Below, one piece after another: positions 1 to 12,193 of a DNA stretch of 64,000 bases. Position numbers and translations under genes: made by a program. Position 1 is the stretch's first letter; each line of letters starts with the position of its first letter. A model generated the notes under the pieces. The model saw only the letters and a program-made list of their open reading frames with translations, was not told the DNA's origin and did no database searches. The DNA is from Colletotrichum lupini (taxonomy: Eukaryota > Ascomycota > Sordariomycetes > Glomerellales > Glomerellaceae): positions 4,092,001-4,156,000 of the forward strand of contig NC_064677.1 in NCBI RefSeq assembly GCF_023278565.1, in the 5' to 3' direction.

Positions 1-834
1 TGGGGATAAATGTGTGTGCATTTTGGAAGCCTCAGAAAGGTACCTTTGACCGGGGTTTGTGAGCGATAAAAACGGTGCGCCAACAGGGGCAATGGGAAAA
101 TACTGGCTCTGAGTATGCCTAGATCATGGGCTACAGAATAGAGGTATCGCGTATTTCGTCAGTGAGGTTCAATCTCTTGGGGGAAAAGGACACAGAGACT
201 GAGGAAGAAAGGAAGGAGACCGAGCAGATGTCTTCGGGTTGAGGTGAGGCGGGCGGCGTTTGCCGGGAGGTTACACCTAGGCAGGAAGGCTGGTAGGCTA
301 AAGGTAACGGAGGGGGGGGGGGAGGGCGGCTCACCTGTGGACATTTGCGCAAAAGGCAGAAAAAGGGTCCGGTGCAGTACGGCGTTGTGTGTCAAGAACC
401 GTTGTGGCAGCTCTACCTTACGCAGTACCTTACCGCAGCAGGTATGCTACGCAGCCGCGCTTCTGCTTTTGCTTCTGCTTCTGCTCTTGGGGCCCGTGGG
501 CAGGGGACCAAAGTCGGGGCCCCATAATTACCCATCCACAGTTCTGTCGTTGGAAAACCGATATGGACATCCCACCAACGGGATTACCCCTCCTACGTCA
601 ACTTCTATTTTTCCATTGGCCCATGGCTGACTTTTTTTTCTTCTCTTCTTTGCGACAGACAGCTGACAGTGGCCATGCTTCTTTTGCTTATAGGAATTTC
701 CCATACTTGTGGCGTAATAAGAGAATATATTCGGACTTGACAAACCGAAATCATCTTCTGGTATTTTTCAAAAACTAACTAATTCGTGGTGAGGAGGGTG
801 AAATCAACGGTCGAATCTGGCAAAGTCCAGCCCC
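1..834. other. Spacer upstream of KAE1
   Basis: I see no supportable gene. The stretch has an uninterrupted run of about 11 G (near 312-322) followed by more G-rich sequence, and a TTCTGC/TTTTGC-type pyrimidine-rich repeat near 465-485. Open frames here are short, of low complexity and without recognisable domains. It probably holds the KAE1 promoter and 5' leader. Confidence 0.6.
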
Positions 835-2055
835 ATGAGCGACACCGCAACCCGTCCACCAAAGAGGCCCCGCGATCTAAACCTCGACATCGACACCCCA
901 CCAACACCTCAACACCACTACCAACAGCAACAGCAACAGCATCAGCAACCACCACCACCCGCAGCCATGACCGCAGAATCCCCCTCCAAGCTCACGACAG
1001 CAAACATGACCAAGAAGCGCGGCCTCATCGCCCTCGGCTGCGAAGGCTCCGCCAACAAGCTCGGCATCGGCGTGATGCTCCACAACGGCACAGAGTCCAC
1101 CATCCTCTCCAACATCCGCCACACCTTCGTCTCCCCGCCCGGCACCGGCTTCCTCCCCAAAGACACGGCCAAGCACCACCGCTCCTTCTTCGTCCAGATC
1201 GCCCGTCGCGCCCTCCGCGAGGCCGGCGTCGCCGTCGCCGACGTGGACTGCGTCTGCTTCACAAAGGGCCCCGGCATGGGCGCGCCGTTAACCAGCGTCG
1301 CCGTCGCCGCCCGCACCTTGGCCCTGCTGTGGGACAAGCCCCTCGTCGGCGTCAACCACTGCGTCGGCCACATCGAGATGGGTCGCACCATCACCGGCGC
1401 GCAGAACCCCGTCGTGCTGTACGTCAGCGGCGGCAACAGCCAGGTCATCGCCTACGCCGAGCAGCGGTACCGCATCTTTGGCGAGACGCTCGACATCGCC
1501 GTCGGCAACTGCCTCGATCGCTTTGCGCGCACACTCGAGATCAGCAACGACCCGGCGCCGGGATATAATATCGAGCAGCTGGCCAAGAAGGGGGCGCGGT
1601 TACTGGAGCTGCCGTACGCCGTCAAGGGCATGGATTGCTCCTTCTCGGGCATCCTCGCCTATGCGGATATTCTCGCAGGCCAGATGAAGGCGGCGCAGGC
1701 CAAGGGGGAGGAGACGTTTACACCGGCTGATTTGTGCTTTTCCCTGCAGGAGACAGTGTTTGCCATGTTGGTCGAGATCACGGAGCGGGCCATGGCACAC
1801 GTTGGCAGCAATCAGGTATTGATTGTGGGAGGTGTCGGCTGCAACGAGAGGCTACAAGAGATGATGGGTGGCATGGCTGCGGAGAGAGGCGGCAGTGTCT
1901 ATGCGACAGACGAGCGCTTCTGCATCGACAACGGCATCATGATTGCTCATGCTGGCCTATTGGCCTACGAGACCGGCTTCAGGACGTCCCTCGAGGACAG
2001 TTCATGCACACAAAGATTTAGAACAGACGAGGTATTCGTCAAATGGAGAGACTAA
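835..2055 (+). CDS. KEOPS subunit Kae1, tRNA N6-adenosine threonylcarbamoyltransferase
   Basis: Single-exon, 406 residues. Kae1/OSGEP is the catalytic subunit of the KEOPS complex, which transfers threonylcarbamoyl to A37 of ANN-decoding tRNAs in the cytosol and nucleus. The ASKHA core starts near residue 60 with [17 protein letters not shown]. The metal-binding pair lies in [10 protein letters not shown] (His175 and His179). The substrate loop [12 protein letters not shown] and the late [13 protein letters not shown] and [19 protein letters not shown] segments are typical of the family. Family members usually begin close to the core, so the roughly 57 residues before it are an extension rich in Gln, His and Pro. 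In-frame ATGs at about 967 and 1006 could be the true start instead. Convergent with the AMPK beta gene, 165 bp apart. Identification is secure; only the start is uncertain. Confidence 0.95.
   Translation: MSDTATRPPKRPRDLNLDIDTPPTPQHHYQQQQQQHQQPPPPAAMTAESPSKLTTANMTKKRGLIALGCEGSANKLGIGVMLHNGTESTILSNIRHTFVSPPGTGFLPKDTAKHHRSFFVQIARRALREAGVAVADVDCVCFTKGPGMGAPLTSVAVAARTLALLWDKPLVGVNHCVGHIEMGRTITGAQNPVVLYVSGGNSQVIAYAEQRYRIFGETLDIAVGNCLDRFARTLEISNDPAPGYNIEQLAKKGARLLELPYAVKGMDCSFSGILAYADILAGQMKAAQAKGEETFTPADLCFSLQETVFAMLVEITERAMAHVGSNQVLIVGGVGCNERLQEMMGGMAAERGGSVYATDERFCIDNGIMIAHAGLLAYETGFRTSLEDSSCTQRFRTDEVFVKWRD
921..950 (+). repeat. CAA/CAG trinucleotide tract (poly-Gln)
   Basis: A CAACAG-type tract encodes a short Gln run broken by His, in the N-terminal extension of the KAE1 reading frame. 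It lies upstream of the conserved core, so it may be translated only if the 835 start is used. Confidence 0.8.
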
Positions 2056-2220
2056 TGCCGTTGGCCAATGCGGCACAAGCTGGCTGTTATTCATTTCTTT
2101 TGTTCACTTCTTTTGCCTCTTTTCACAAGGCAATCACTCTAAGCTCCGTGACGATTATCCACTTAGCGCAGGTACGCTACTCCATGCTCAGTTTCCTCGG
2201 CATGATCCCCAAGCCTCCAA

Positions 2221-3818
2221 TCACTCGTCTGTTGTGGTGGGCTTGTATATGATCGTCGTAACATACTATTCGACTTGTTAGTCGCGGGCCAAGTGGAGTG
2301 CCGTAGCAGATGACATACCTTGTTCTTGTAACGCGTGGTTGCAGACACAGCCAGAATGTTGTTCTTAATACTGCTGGTAGCAAGATGGTTGAGAACAGTA
2401 TGGTTGGGCATGTTGAGCACACTGTTGTCGTCCTTCATAAGAACTGCGGCGTTCAAGATGGGCTTACCCAAGAACCCTGGCAAGCTCGGAGGTGTCGGCA
2501 ACTTTTCAATAGCTGTAACCGCATACTGGTAAGCTGGCGAGTCTTCGGGCTGGTCGAAATCTACCAAGTACTTGGGGATCTGGTGGAAGTATTGACTGGG
2601 CGAGGGCAATTCTTTGCCCCTGGGCGCCTTGGGCTGCTCATCAGTTTGCGATGCCGAGGTCTTCGGGCCGCCCTTGTCAATGGTAGCTGCTGTAGCCACA
2701 CCGTCCTTTCCAGGCTCAACGGGTGCTGTTGCCGGGATGTCATCTGCGCTCACTTCGATGAAGTTGACCAGGTTGTTTCCAAAATCCACGGTTGTTGGCA
2801 GGTCGGGTGAAGTCTGCATGATTCCGTCCACCAAGAACCTAACATGGTGTGTTCCCGGAAGAATGTGAATCGTGGCTGCAAACACGCCAGGCTGGCCATC
2901 GCTATTGAACACGCATTGTCAGCTCAGTATTCATGGGAGCATCGGCTTGTGATATGGCACGTAGGGCTTGATGTAAATAAGGCAGCCAAGGGGCTAGCAT
3001 CTTAGACCACTGGAGAGTCACAGGTGTAACGCCGACAGCCGAGACTCAAGCCCACACACGCACAAGATTGAAACTTACGCAGGATGTAATCTATGTTTGC
3101 GGTTCCATTGGAAGATGGTTCCTGTGACGTAGACCTTGCCTCCTCCCTTGCGCCATTCGAGGCGAGTGGGAACCGTTGGCCGCGTCTTATCGACAATCAA
3201 CTCTTCGCCATCTTCCTCTTCGACTGTATTTGTGCTCAAGGCCGAGGACTTCCTAGTCATGCCATCCTCGAGGGTTTCCACTTCGGCCACGCCAGCGTCG
3301 TTGGCGTCGGTCGGGGCGATGATGGGCGAGCCCGGAGTGTGAATCTCCTCTTCGATGGGAAGTGGCATACGCGGAGGACGTGTCAAGTAAGACATGTCGT
3401 TGACGCTGCTGTTCCCAACCAGCGGTGGTTCAACCATGTGGGCAGAGTAATGCGATCTGAGGGAGGAGGATTCTGTCGCGGCGGCAGCAGCTGGGACGTC
3501 TACGGGCTTGCTAGGCGCATCGCGGACGACGTTCTTCGATTCTGGGGGCTTCGGCGGCGGGGCGGAGTTACTCGAGTTTGACGAGGGTGAGCCGGTGGTG
3601 AAGTTGGAAATCGGGATGGCTTGGAGAGGCCTGGGACCCTTTGTGGCCGTGGAACCTTGAGCCTGGGTAAGGGAAGGTTCAGGCGGGGCAGCAACTCGCT
3701 CGGCAGACCGGGGCGGGATGATGTGTTTGGACTCTCTCTTGTGGTGGTGGTGCTTGGGAGAGTCCTGTGATGAGACAGGCGTGGCCGGCTTGGACGAGGA
3801 CGAGGGGTTGTTTCCCAT
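2221..3818 (-). CDS. AMPK/Snf1 kinase beta subunit (Gal83/Sip2 family)
   Basis: Three exons on the minus strand: 3818-3079, 2901-2319 and 2265-2221, giving 455 residues. The beta subunit scaffolds the Snf1/AMPK heterotrimer and binds glycogen. The protein starts MGNNPSSS, a plausible N-myristoylation signal (Gly2 with Ser/Asn following). A disordered Ser/Pro-rich region follows, then a CBM48 carbohydrate-binding module (TRLEWRKGGGKVYVTGTIF...NRKHRLHP, then DGQPGVFAATIHILPGTHHVRFLVDG) split by a 177-nt intron. The C-terminal ASC domain (QYFHQIPKYL to the end) mediates complex assembly; its last 14 residues (YVTTIIYKPTTTDE) lie on the third exon after a 53-nt intron with an ACTAAC branch point. 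Without that exon the ASC domain would lose its final strand. Transcribed towards KAE1. Confidence 0.93.
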
Positions 3819-5426
3819 TTTGTGTCGTTTCTTCTTTCAGATCCGCCCGTAGGGTAGGTATGGTGGGACACGACAGCGTGGTCTCGCTGCGTCCTGGGGG
3901 TTAGGTGGGCAGGCAGTCCGCAGTCCGCAGTCCTGGAGCCTGGCCAGACCAACCTAAGGTAAGTCCTGGATCTCTTTTTTTTCAGGGTAAGCGGCGAGGT
4001 CGGGCGGACACACGGCAGGCGATGCGGGTTGCGGGATGGGTTACGGCAGCGATGCAGTGGAAAGCGCGAGGGCAGCGCTGCCCAGAAGAGCGCAATGCAG
4101 CGATACGGCGGGCAGTCACAATCGGGGGGTCGTCGGGACCCAATGTTTCCACGTCGGGCCAAGGTATCCGTAGCTGCTGCGACTGGAGTTTGTGCGATCC
4201 AGGTTAGGTAAGGCGTGGATTGCACGACGATACCTATGTAGCAAAGACGCGGGGTTGCGACTTAATTATCGCATTCTCGAAAGATTGAGTCAAGGCGGGT
4301 CGATGGCGACGACGGCGGGGGTCGGGGGTTGTTGAGCTCTGCAAGAAAAAGAATGAAGCGGAGATTCGCTGGTGATGGGGCGAGGATGTGCAGAATGAAC
4401 ACGGCAGGTTCGCTGCTTCGAAGATTGGATGAGAGGTTGAGTTAGGTAGTTCAATGCCAGGCGAAGTTGAGAGAGTGTGGAGGGGTGGTGGTGGTGGTGC
4501 GTTCCCACTTGGATTTGGGGGGTTCCAATCTAGTCGAAGCCAGATAAGCTCTACATGATTGGTACTCCATATCCCATATTGCGGACCATGGGGAACCAAG
4601 TACCGGCGGGCCTCCGCTTAGCCCATCACTGTACGAAGTACAACTCGCAGGCTGACCTGACCTGTCACCCTACCGGCCGGCCTTACCGTCATCTCTACAG
4701 TAGCTGGATTTCGGCTTACCTGTCAAATGACCTCTAGCGTGTAGTGGCATTTTATTGTCCGTCTTTTATTTGGCCCTTCATTGTAAAGTCAGGCTCTCTG
4801 TACTTCTCAGAAATCATGAGCCAAATCATCACAAAATGGGAATGATAAGGATGGCGTCTGCCTCGTCGGCACCTCCAGCTGGTCAGTGCGCGCAGGCTTA
4901 AATTGCATCCTCCTCCCCTCGGCCTGATGAATCCAAGCTCCGTACCTCTGAAAGCGGCCGTCCGACTATCTTTCCTTGCCTGCTCGCCAATGCTGACCTG
5001 AAGGAGCCGGTGCTTCCTTCCAAATTCGGGCTGGAGCTTAATAACCCAACTTTTGTTGCAGGTACCTTACCAACACAACTCTCTGCCGTTCTCACAACTG
5101 GCCCACGCACCGTGGCACATCAACATCAACCCCCGAATTTCTGAACGAAAAGGCTGGCTGGAATGTGACCGGCCTCACATCGCGGAGTAAACACCCGTGT
5201 CACGAACCCACCGCCCTTCGATTTTAAGCTTCATCTCTCCTCAGTCAACTCTTACCTCCGCTCTTTCAACAACCTCACAGGCCATCGTAATCTTACCAAA
5301 TTGCCATGCCGGGAGATCAAAAAGTGATACTCTTCTCTTCAGCTATAGCTTACACTGAGCTACCCCTGTAACGCTACGTCAATCGAAGTACCACAATCAC
5401 GAGGCCTTCTCTTCACACCTCACGTC
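3819..5426. other. Divergent promoter region, AMPK beta / small membrane protein
   Basis: About 1.6 kb between two divergently transcribed genes. It has CCTAAGGTAAG and GGTTAGGTAAGG-type words common in these spacers, and pyrimidine-rich sequence approaching the 5427 start. Open frames here are short, of biased composition and lack recognisable domains. I see no RNA gene. Confidence 0.6.
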
Positions 5427-6050
5427 ATGGCACTGCTGTCATACGCCTCTGGCGTGTTTACCATCGCGACATGGCCTGCAAGAATAGTTTGGAAGCCTGT
5501 GGCATTCTTCATCAACGTGATCCTCATACTACTATCGCCCCTATTACTCATGGCAACATTTGTATTGGGATGGTGCCAATCTGTCATCGACTTCATAGCT
5601 AGTCTCCAGGTAAGCAGACCCTCCTCCATCCTCCCTTGAAACGCATGTGATTGACGGCATCGCTAACTTGCATAACACAGCCCCTTTATACCTTTGTGAG
5701 ATCTCTGCCTTACCTACCCAAATATTAGACTGCTGATATATTAACCTTTCCCTTAGTTGGCCTGCGGTGCGTGCATTGGCATCTTGGCTGGCCTGACTAT
5801 GGCTTGCACATCCGGCATCATCACCTCTGTCCTCGGCATGCATGATGAGAGGTCTAGTTCTTTCTCAACAACACCAATGCCGGGAACACCATTGTCAGAG
5901 CGGCCCGGGACTGGTAAAACAGAAGACTCATCATCCTACGAGACTGATTGGCAGCTGTTGAACAAGCCGCCCCCAAAAAGACGGAGGCGAACTCCCGGGC
6001 TTTGGTCGCAAACGATTCATGAGGAGGACGACGATGATTCAGAGATTTGA
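5427..6050 (+). CDS. Small integral membrane protein, conserved hypothetical
   Basis: Three exons: 5427-5609, 5681-5695 and 5757-6050, 163 residues. The middle exon is only 15 nt and encodes PLYTF. Introns of 71 and 61 nt have GTAAGC and GTGAGA donors and CAG and TAG acceptors, and frame is kept throughout. A long hydrophobic stretch (about residues 24-50, FFINVILILLSPLLLMATFVLGW) and a second one (LACGACIGILAGLTMACTSGII) suggest two membrane segments. The tail is hydrophilic, with KRRRR and the acidic end EEDDDDSEI, so it probably faces the cytosol or nucleoplasm. I recognise it only as a type of short hypothetical protein found in filamentous ascomycetes; function unknown. Its 3' end is convergent with the kinase gene, 185 bp away. 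Confidence 0.75.
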
Positions 6051-6235
6051 CTTTGTAATTCGGCCTTTCTTCATATAAACCACTACTGCTGGGAAGGGAA
6101 GCATTCATTACCGGGGAATCAATTGTATACCAGCCTTGCTTGGAATTATGCTCCCACCCCCAAACGCCTGTCCCAGTGCTTCGCCGAGCTGTCCTGCCAT
6201 TCGATATTATACTGTCTTTTGTACAGGCCGCAATC

Positions 6236-8058
6236 TCATCTGCGGTACGCCTCCCGTTCCCGCATGGGAGAGCGGCTACGGCTGCGCGTCCGGCGATCCC
6301 AGTCTCGCTCGTGCCATCGCTCATCTCTACTATTGCGGCGTCGGTCGCGAGGAGGCCGGTCGTCTCTATGTCGTGGAGGAACATCGTCTCTGTAGCTCGG
6401 GATATACGTGTCTACGTCAGGACCTCTTCCTCCTCGACTTCTCGGCCTCCTATCTCTGTCTCTGTCCCGGTAGTCATCGCGGGGTGGCATAGGGCCGCCG
6501 TTAGCATACTCGGGTGGGGGCGGTCGCGGAGGTAAGCCTCTGTTGTCGCGCTGCCAAGCTGGTCGGCGTTCATCGCCGCCGTTCCTGTGACCTCCGGGTA
6601 CATTGGCATTCCGACCGTTTACGCCATTGCGGTTGCTGTAAGCATCGGTATTGTTGAAACCGGCATTCGCGCCGTGCGCCTCGGGGCCCATGCCCACCGT
6701 GCCTCCCTTGGGCGCTGGTGGGAGTTTTGCCTGACGATCGTGGAACTTTCGCCTGTCTAGTTCGTGACTGTCCTCGAAGGTGGGTAGGTCTCCAGGTTCA
6801 GCTGGCATGGGAGCCATTTTGAAGTATGGATGGTTGAGCGCATCGGCGGCGTTTATGCGACTTTTCCAGTCGAGTCTGAGAAGCTCCTTAAGCAAAGAGA
6901 CTGCTCCGGTTCCGTACTCTCTGAACTTGTTGGTAATGCTACCAGGCCGAGGGCGTGGGGTCACTGCTTCAGCACCAGGAAGAGTGTTGAAAAGGGGCAT
7001 GTTTTCCGGCGTGGGCGACCCCATCAGATCCCAAATTATGTCGAGCTGGTGTGTATCGCTCTCACCAGCTAGAATCGGCTTTCCAACAAGCATTTCGCCA
7101 AAGACACAGCTGACAAATCATTAGTGCCGGGTGCCAAAGATGCGCCGATTCTGACACTTACCCAACACCCCAAACGTCAATAGCGGTTGTGTATCTTTTC
7201 AGGTGAAGCAGCAATTCCGGGGGTCTGTACCACCGAGTGACGACAAGGCCGGTGTATTCCCTTTTCCCCTCTCCTGCCCCATGTCCAGGCTTGGGCGTGG
7301 GCCCTTCGTAGTGTCTTGCCAGACCGAAATCGGCAATCTGGAGGATGCCTTTGTTGTTGATGAGAAGATTGGCAGCCTTCATGTCTCGATGTAGGATATG
7401 TTGGTCGTGCAGATATCGCAATCCCTCGAGGAGCTGCAGCATGTAACATTTGATCTGCGGTTCGGTGAAATGAACGGAAGGGTTGTCGAGAAGGCCCGAC
7501 AAGTCGTGATCCATGTACGGGGTTGCCATGTACATAATTGGGCGCTTGCGCTTGTCGCCTGTCACAATTCGGGTCAGGAATTGCTGCTGGCGAATTGGGT
7601 AGTTGAGCATGAGCGACTTACTGGCTCTCTGAGGGTGCTCCACAGCCATGTCCACCAGCTGCAGGACATTTTTGTGAGAGAGCAGTTTCAGAAGTTTGAT
7701 TTCTCGCAATGCCGTGATGGGGAACTGTCGAACATCGGTAAGTAGATACGCTGACTATCTGGCAACGGGGATCACACGTACGCCATCCTTTTCGTGGTGC
7801 ATGATGATCTTTTTGACGGCGACATGAGCGTTGGTCTTGCGAGATCTCGCATGGTGAACTTCACTGCGGAGAACATCAGTAACACGACCAGAGAAGTGAG
7901 GTCTGGAAGAGGACTAACCCGAAAGTACCCTCACCCAACTTCCCGAGGAGTTCGTAGTCGGAGATTCGTGAACATCCCTGGAAACTGGCCCGAGGACGCT
8001 GGTGCTGCATCGCAAAAGCCCGAGGCGACAAGCCTCCGTTGGGCGCACTGGAATCCAT
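6236..8058 (-). CDS. CDK9-like kinase Bur1 (Sgv1)
   Basis: Four exons: 8058-7919, 7863-7782, 7724-7162 and 7109-6236, 552 residues, with introns of 52-57 nt. Bur1/CDK9 phosphorylates the RNA polymerase II CTD and Spt5 to promote elongation, with a partner cyclin in the nucleus. Kinase landmarks: Gly loop GEGTFGEV (residues 42-49), catalytic Lys in VAVKK, cyclin-binding PITALRE helix (76-82), [10 protein letters not shown] catalytic loop (about 185), DFG (about 206) and the activation segment [20 protein letters not shown] is the sequence for which human CDK9 was first named. The C-terminal 230 residues are low complexity, with Gly/Asn stretches, then an RD/RS-rich tail ending in [15 protein letters not shown], as in other fungal Bur1 proteins. 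Start chosen at the only ATG in frame shortly before the kinase domain. Confidence 0.95.
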
Positions 8059-9495
8059 GATGGATGCAAAGCGCGGCGAGATGCGCCTGTCGCGTGAAAG
8101 ACTGGCTTGCTCAATCGGACGTTCTGGTGACAGATGGGGTCAAGGGCGAACGACAACTAAACAGGTCGCATTGCTAGCGGTGGCCAGGTTTTCGCGGAGA
8201 TAATCGTAGCCGACATATACTGATGCTAGAGTTAAGTATTTTCCGTCGATAGCAAAGAGCTTCTGTAGTTGTTAGATTTCACCTGCCCAGATGGCTGAGG
8301 ATGGGTTGGTGTTTGGGCGGTGTCTGTGGCAGAATCTCAATCAAGTTCCAGATTGGCGATGATGGAACTCAGGTCGCGGAAAATCCCTGGTCCTGCATTG
8401 TGGGTCCTGCCGAGCGTGTCGGCCGTGTCCAACCTACCTAAGGTACGGAGTACCATGGACGAGAAAAAAGGAACGTAGGTACCTGAGCATTCGGTTGAAA
8501 AAAGGTGGCAGGTTCATTTTGGCCTAGTCCACGCACGTGCGTCATCGTCCGAAGGTAACGGGAAGTTCTGCAAGCAAACTTGTCGCATTTTTTTAGGCTG
8601 ATCTCAATTCGCCATCAAGCAAATGCCAGATCTAATTCCATCCTGGGCCGAACTTGGCACAACAAGAAATATCGACAACCACCGCAGAACTCTGATCAGC
8701 CTCTGCCTGAGTACGAATAGGCACTCTACGCTCCCACACGAATTTCGCAGTGGTCAGCGACTCACACCCTCGTCGAGTCTAGCCAGCCATGCCTGGTTCC
8801 TTGAAATGGTCACGCCGCTGTCGTGGCCGTTCTGTTACTTAATTATTACCCCTCCAAAACTCTGCCCGCCATCCGCTATCGGCTTTTGTCCCATCAACTC
8901 TGCCCCGCGATACTTGGCTCTACTCGGGTTTTCGCCCAAGGTTTGCGACAACTTTTTGGCTTATCGCGATAAGACATACCGTCAAGTGCGAGGGGCAATG
9001 TCTGGTCTTTGCCCGCATTCCCTTGTCCCTCCTTATCTAAGGCTTCGGCAAGCAGCCAAACCCAATGTCAGCCAGCTCTTGTTAGGTTCATCCAGGCTGT
9101 TGCCGTATACCGGACACCAAGGGCTCTTCTGACTGCCTTTAAATTGTTGATGTATGCCACAAATGACTTGATTGACTCGCCATCCGTCTCCACTCGCTTG
9201 CTTTCATCATCCATCACTGCCCGCTCGTCACAGTCTCTCACAGTCTCCTCCATCCGACAAAATTTACAAAATTTTACACCACCCGTGCGTGACACTGGCC
9301 AACTGTTTTCGCCTCGCTCTCCATACAAAAGCTCTTGCCCCTCCATTACCCCGTGCCCCTCAATTTACTATACCCATCTGTGGAGGCTTCAGTACGTGAT
9401 AAAGTCTGGACCTGGACGACACCCAACTTTCCCTCACTCATTGCTGTTCGCTACGTAACACAACTCGAACTCGGCATCACCGGTACACCGACATA
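8059..9495. other. Divergent promoter region, BUR1 / asparaginase
   Basis: About 1.4 kb. It includes a TACGGAGTA near-palindrome at 8444-8452 and GTAGGTACC-type words. A 169-codon open frame (8623-9132) lacks domain signatures and looks like chance. The last 200 bases are rich in C and T, as expected for a fungal 5' leader. Confidence 0.6.
8444..8452. repeat. TACGGAGTA dispersed 9-mer, copy 1
   Basis: Exact TACGGAGTA within the longer near-palindrome GGTACGGAGTACC, directly after CCTAAGG. Lies in the BUR1/asparaginase divergent spacer. Confidence 0.8.
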
Positions 9496-11300
9496 ATGGC
9501 TTTCGAACCTACCGCCGAGAGACTCCTGCCGGCGTCCAACTACCCGGAGTCTCGAGTCCTCATTATCATGACGGGCGGAACCATCTGCATGCAGCCTACC
9601 GCCGATGGACTCCAGCCCATTGGAGGTTTCTTGAAGGATGCCATGGCTCCGCGGCCCTCATTCAACGACAAGTCCTCTCCTCCTGGTAGGTTTTTCTGAA
9701 AGACAGCACGTCCCAAGGAAATACAAAAGTCAAGAAATGAGTACTTGTCTGCCTGCCTTCTTCGCATGTTGAAAATCCTGGTCCGTTCTCACGAAGACTT
9801 CTTGTAAATGTTGAGGACATATTTCCCCGAACCGCGGCTGGACTGGAGCACCAATTGCCCAAAATAACTAGTATCTGTAATGAGTCTTACTGACGATGCG
9901 TAGTCCAACTTGAGGCCGTCAAAGATGGGAAAAGAATCATGATCGACAGTTTGAGAACACCACCGAGTGCTTACTCCCGTCACATCCGCTACGGCGTGCT
10001 GGAATTCAACCCTCTGCTGGACTCTAGCTCCATCTCAGCGGAAGGCTGGACGGAAATTGCCCAGACCATCAGGGAAAACTACCGCCTTTTTGACGGATTC
10101 GTCGTCTTGCACGGAACCGACTCTCTTTCGTACACGGCATCGGCTCTGTCATTCATGCTCTCTGATCTGGGAAAGCCGGTCATCCTCACCGGTTCCCAGG
10201 CCTCCATTTTTGCTCTCCAGTCCGACGCCGTCGACAATCTCCTCGGTTCGCTCATCATCGCAGGAACCTTTGTCATCCCCGAAGTCGGTCTTTTCTTCCA
10301 TCACAAGCTGTTCCGCGGCAACAGAACCAGCAAGGTCTCATCTGCCGCTTTCGAGGCCTTTGCTAGCCCCAACTGCGAGCCACTGGCCAAGGTGAACGGA
10401 CTTGGTATTGACGTGAACTGGCCCATTGTGTTGAGGCCCACTAGAATCGCCGAGCTCCAGGTCACGAAGCACCTCGACACAGCTCACGTTGCCTGTCTTC
10501 GAGTGTTCCCTGGCATCAGGCCAGAGATGCTCGACTCGGTCCTGCGTGTCCCCGATCTACGTGGCCTCATCCTCGAGACTTTCGGAATGGGTAACGCCCC
10601 CAGTGGTATCGACGGCAGCTTGACCAAGGTCATCAAGGCCGCCGTGGACCGCGGTGTCATCGTCGTCAACGTCAGTCAGTGCATGAGCGGCTTTGTCTCT
10701 CCCGTCTACGGTCCTGGAACCGAACTCGGCCGCGCCGGCGTCATCTTCGGTCTCGATCTCACAGCAGAGGCCGCCCTCACCAAGCTGTCCTACCTTCTCG
10801 CCATCCCCAGCCTTTCCACCGCCCAGGTCAGCGCGAGAATGTCTCAGTCTCTGCGTGGCGAGATGACGGAAATGGCTCTTCCGGTATTTTCGCATCCATC
10901 TGGCTCACTCGACTCGGTCGTAGCGCGACTAACCGCGTCAGAATCGGCATTTACCGTCCTCGGTTACGCCATACGAAATGGCGATGTCCGGACGGTGAAG
11001 GAGATCCTAGACAACGACGCCCAGCACGAGCTCCTCAAGGCCGCTGACTACGCGGGCAACACGACTGTCCACCTGGCCGCCGTCGGGCCCAACATTGACA
11101 TCCTGCGCGAAGTGCTGACGAGGGGCGCCAGCGTGCACTCGAGGAATCTGGCCAACAACACGCCGCTCTACCTCGCCGAAAAGATGGGCAAGGAGAAGTG
11201 CGTGCAGTTGCTCAAGGAGACGGGTGCGCATTTATGGTCGGAAGAGGAGGCTATCTTGGATTCTGTTCACGCATCTGCATCTGGAGGAGTTCAAAAGTAG
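9496..11300 (+). CDS. L-asparaginase with C-terminal ankyrin repeats
   Basis: Two exons: 9496-9685 and 9904-11300, 528 residues. It hydrolyses asparagine to aspartate and ammonia. The N-terminal catalytic Thr motif is IIMTGGTICM (about residues 23-32) and the second is VVLHGTDSLSYTASALSFM, with ILTGSQ, so the fold is the bacterial type I/II asparaginase. No signal peptide is visible, which fits the cytosolic form. After about residue 430 an ankyrin segment follows (NTTVHLAAVGPNIDILREVL, then NTPLYLAEKMGKEKCVQLL), as in animal and fungal 60-kDa asparaginases. The intron is 218 nt, long for this window, with donor GTAGGT and branch TACTGAC close to TAG. The join reads SSPPV-QLEAVKDG. A further small exon inside it cannot be excluded. 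Confidence 0.92.
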
Positions 11301-12193
11301 GAAAACTAGAAAAGTCTGGATTTTGGTTTCGTGTCGCATGTTTGAAGGCGTTTTTTGGGGCAGTGTTATTTAGAGGTCATATCTCAATGATAATGAAGCA
11401 AATCAGTGATGATCTAAAGAGGGGACAGATGCCTACTACTTCGGAAAGTTTCATTCTGATCAAGTCTATGACGTTGATTCAGGCTTGTACAATGTTCATT
11501 GCTTCTCGTCTGCAAACTGAAATTGCTACTATTGCACCATGCAATTGAATTGGATGAATTTTCCTTACAGCGAGCGAGCTGCTTAGATACCTGTGATGGG
11601 TTGTTCCGCATGATAAAGAAATCTGGTTGTCAACCTCGGAGATATTCCTCACATCTCTCGCGGTCATCTTGATGAGTCTGAAGATCCTGGATTCAATCGG
11701 CTCCCGCTAGCCTTGCCGAGAACTCGTCACTGAACCTTGCTTCGAATTACATTTTCTCGCCAGATTATCTGTTTCTAATGACCACTGCTTTAGATCCACT
11801 TCAAAGGCTTAATCACTAAGGTAGGAGTGCTCGTGTTGGCTAGGTGCAAGCATTCGACTCAGGTGGTTTGTGTCCCGGAGCCCCGGGTCGGCCCCACCTC
11901 GATTTTCGGCGCCGGGGCCTAGCGCGGTTCTTGAAATTTGGGAGATTTCTCTTTCGCACCTGCGCCAGACAGCTTCGTCAATCGTCATTGACTTGAACAC
12001 TCAGCATCACCCACCCACCTTGCGTCACCAGTCTCCGTCCCGAACTGGAAAACCACCTACGAATACAGCGCCGACGCAAACGAACCCACGAGAATACTTG
12101 CTCAGCCGCCGAACCCGAGCAGCTTCTGACCTCCAAGCCTGACAAGACCTCCATCGCGGAAAAACATCACAACCACATACCCATACACACAAA
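11301..12193. other. Spacer, asparaginase 3' side to small membrane protein promoter
   Basis: Nearly 0.9 kb with no gene I can support. The last 200 bases are C/A-rich, typical of a 5' leader, running up to ACAAAATG at 12194. Confidence 0.6.

Noticed and set aside
786..1568. 260-codon frame over KAE1 in another plus-strand frame
   Set aside because: Arg/His/Pro-rich shadow of the KAE1 codons; low complexity and starts at a non-ATG codon.
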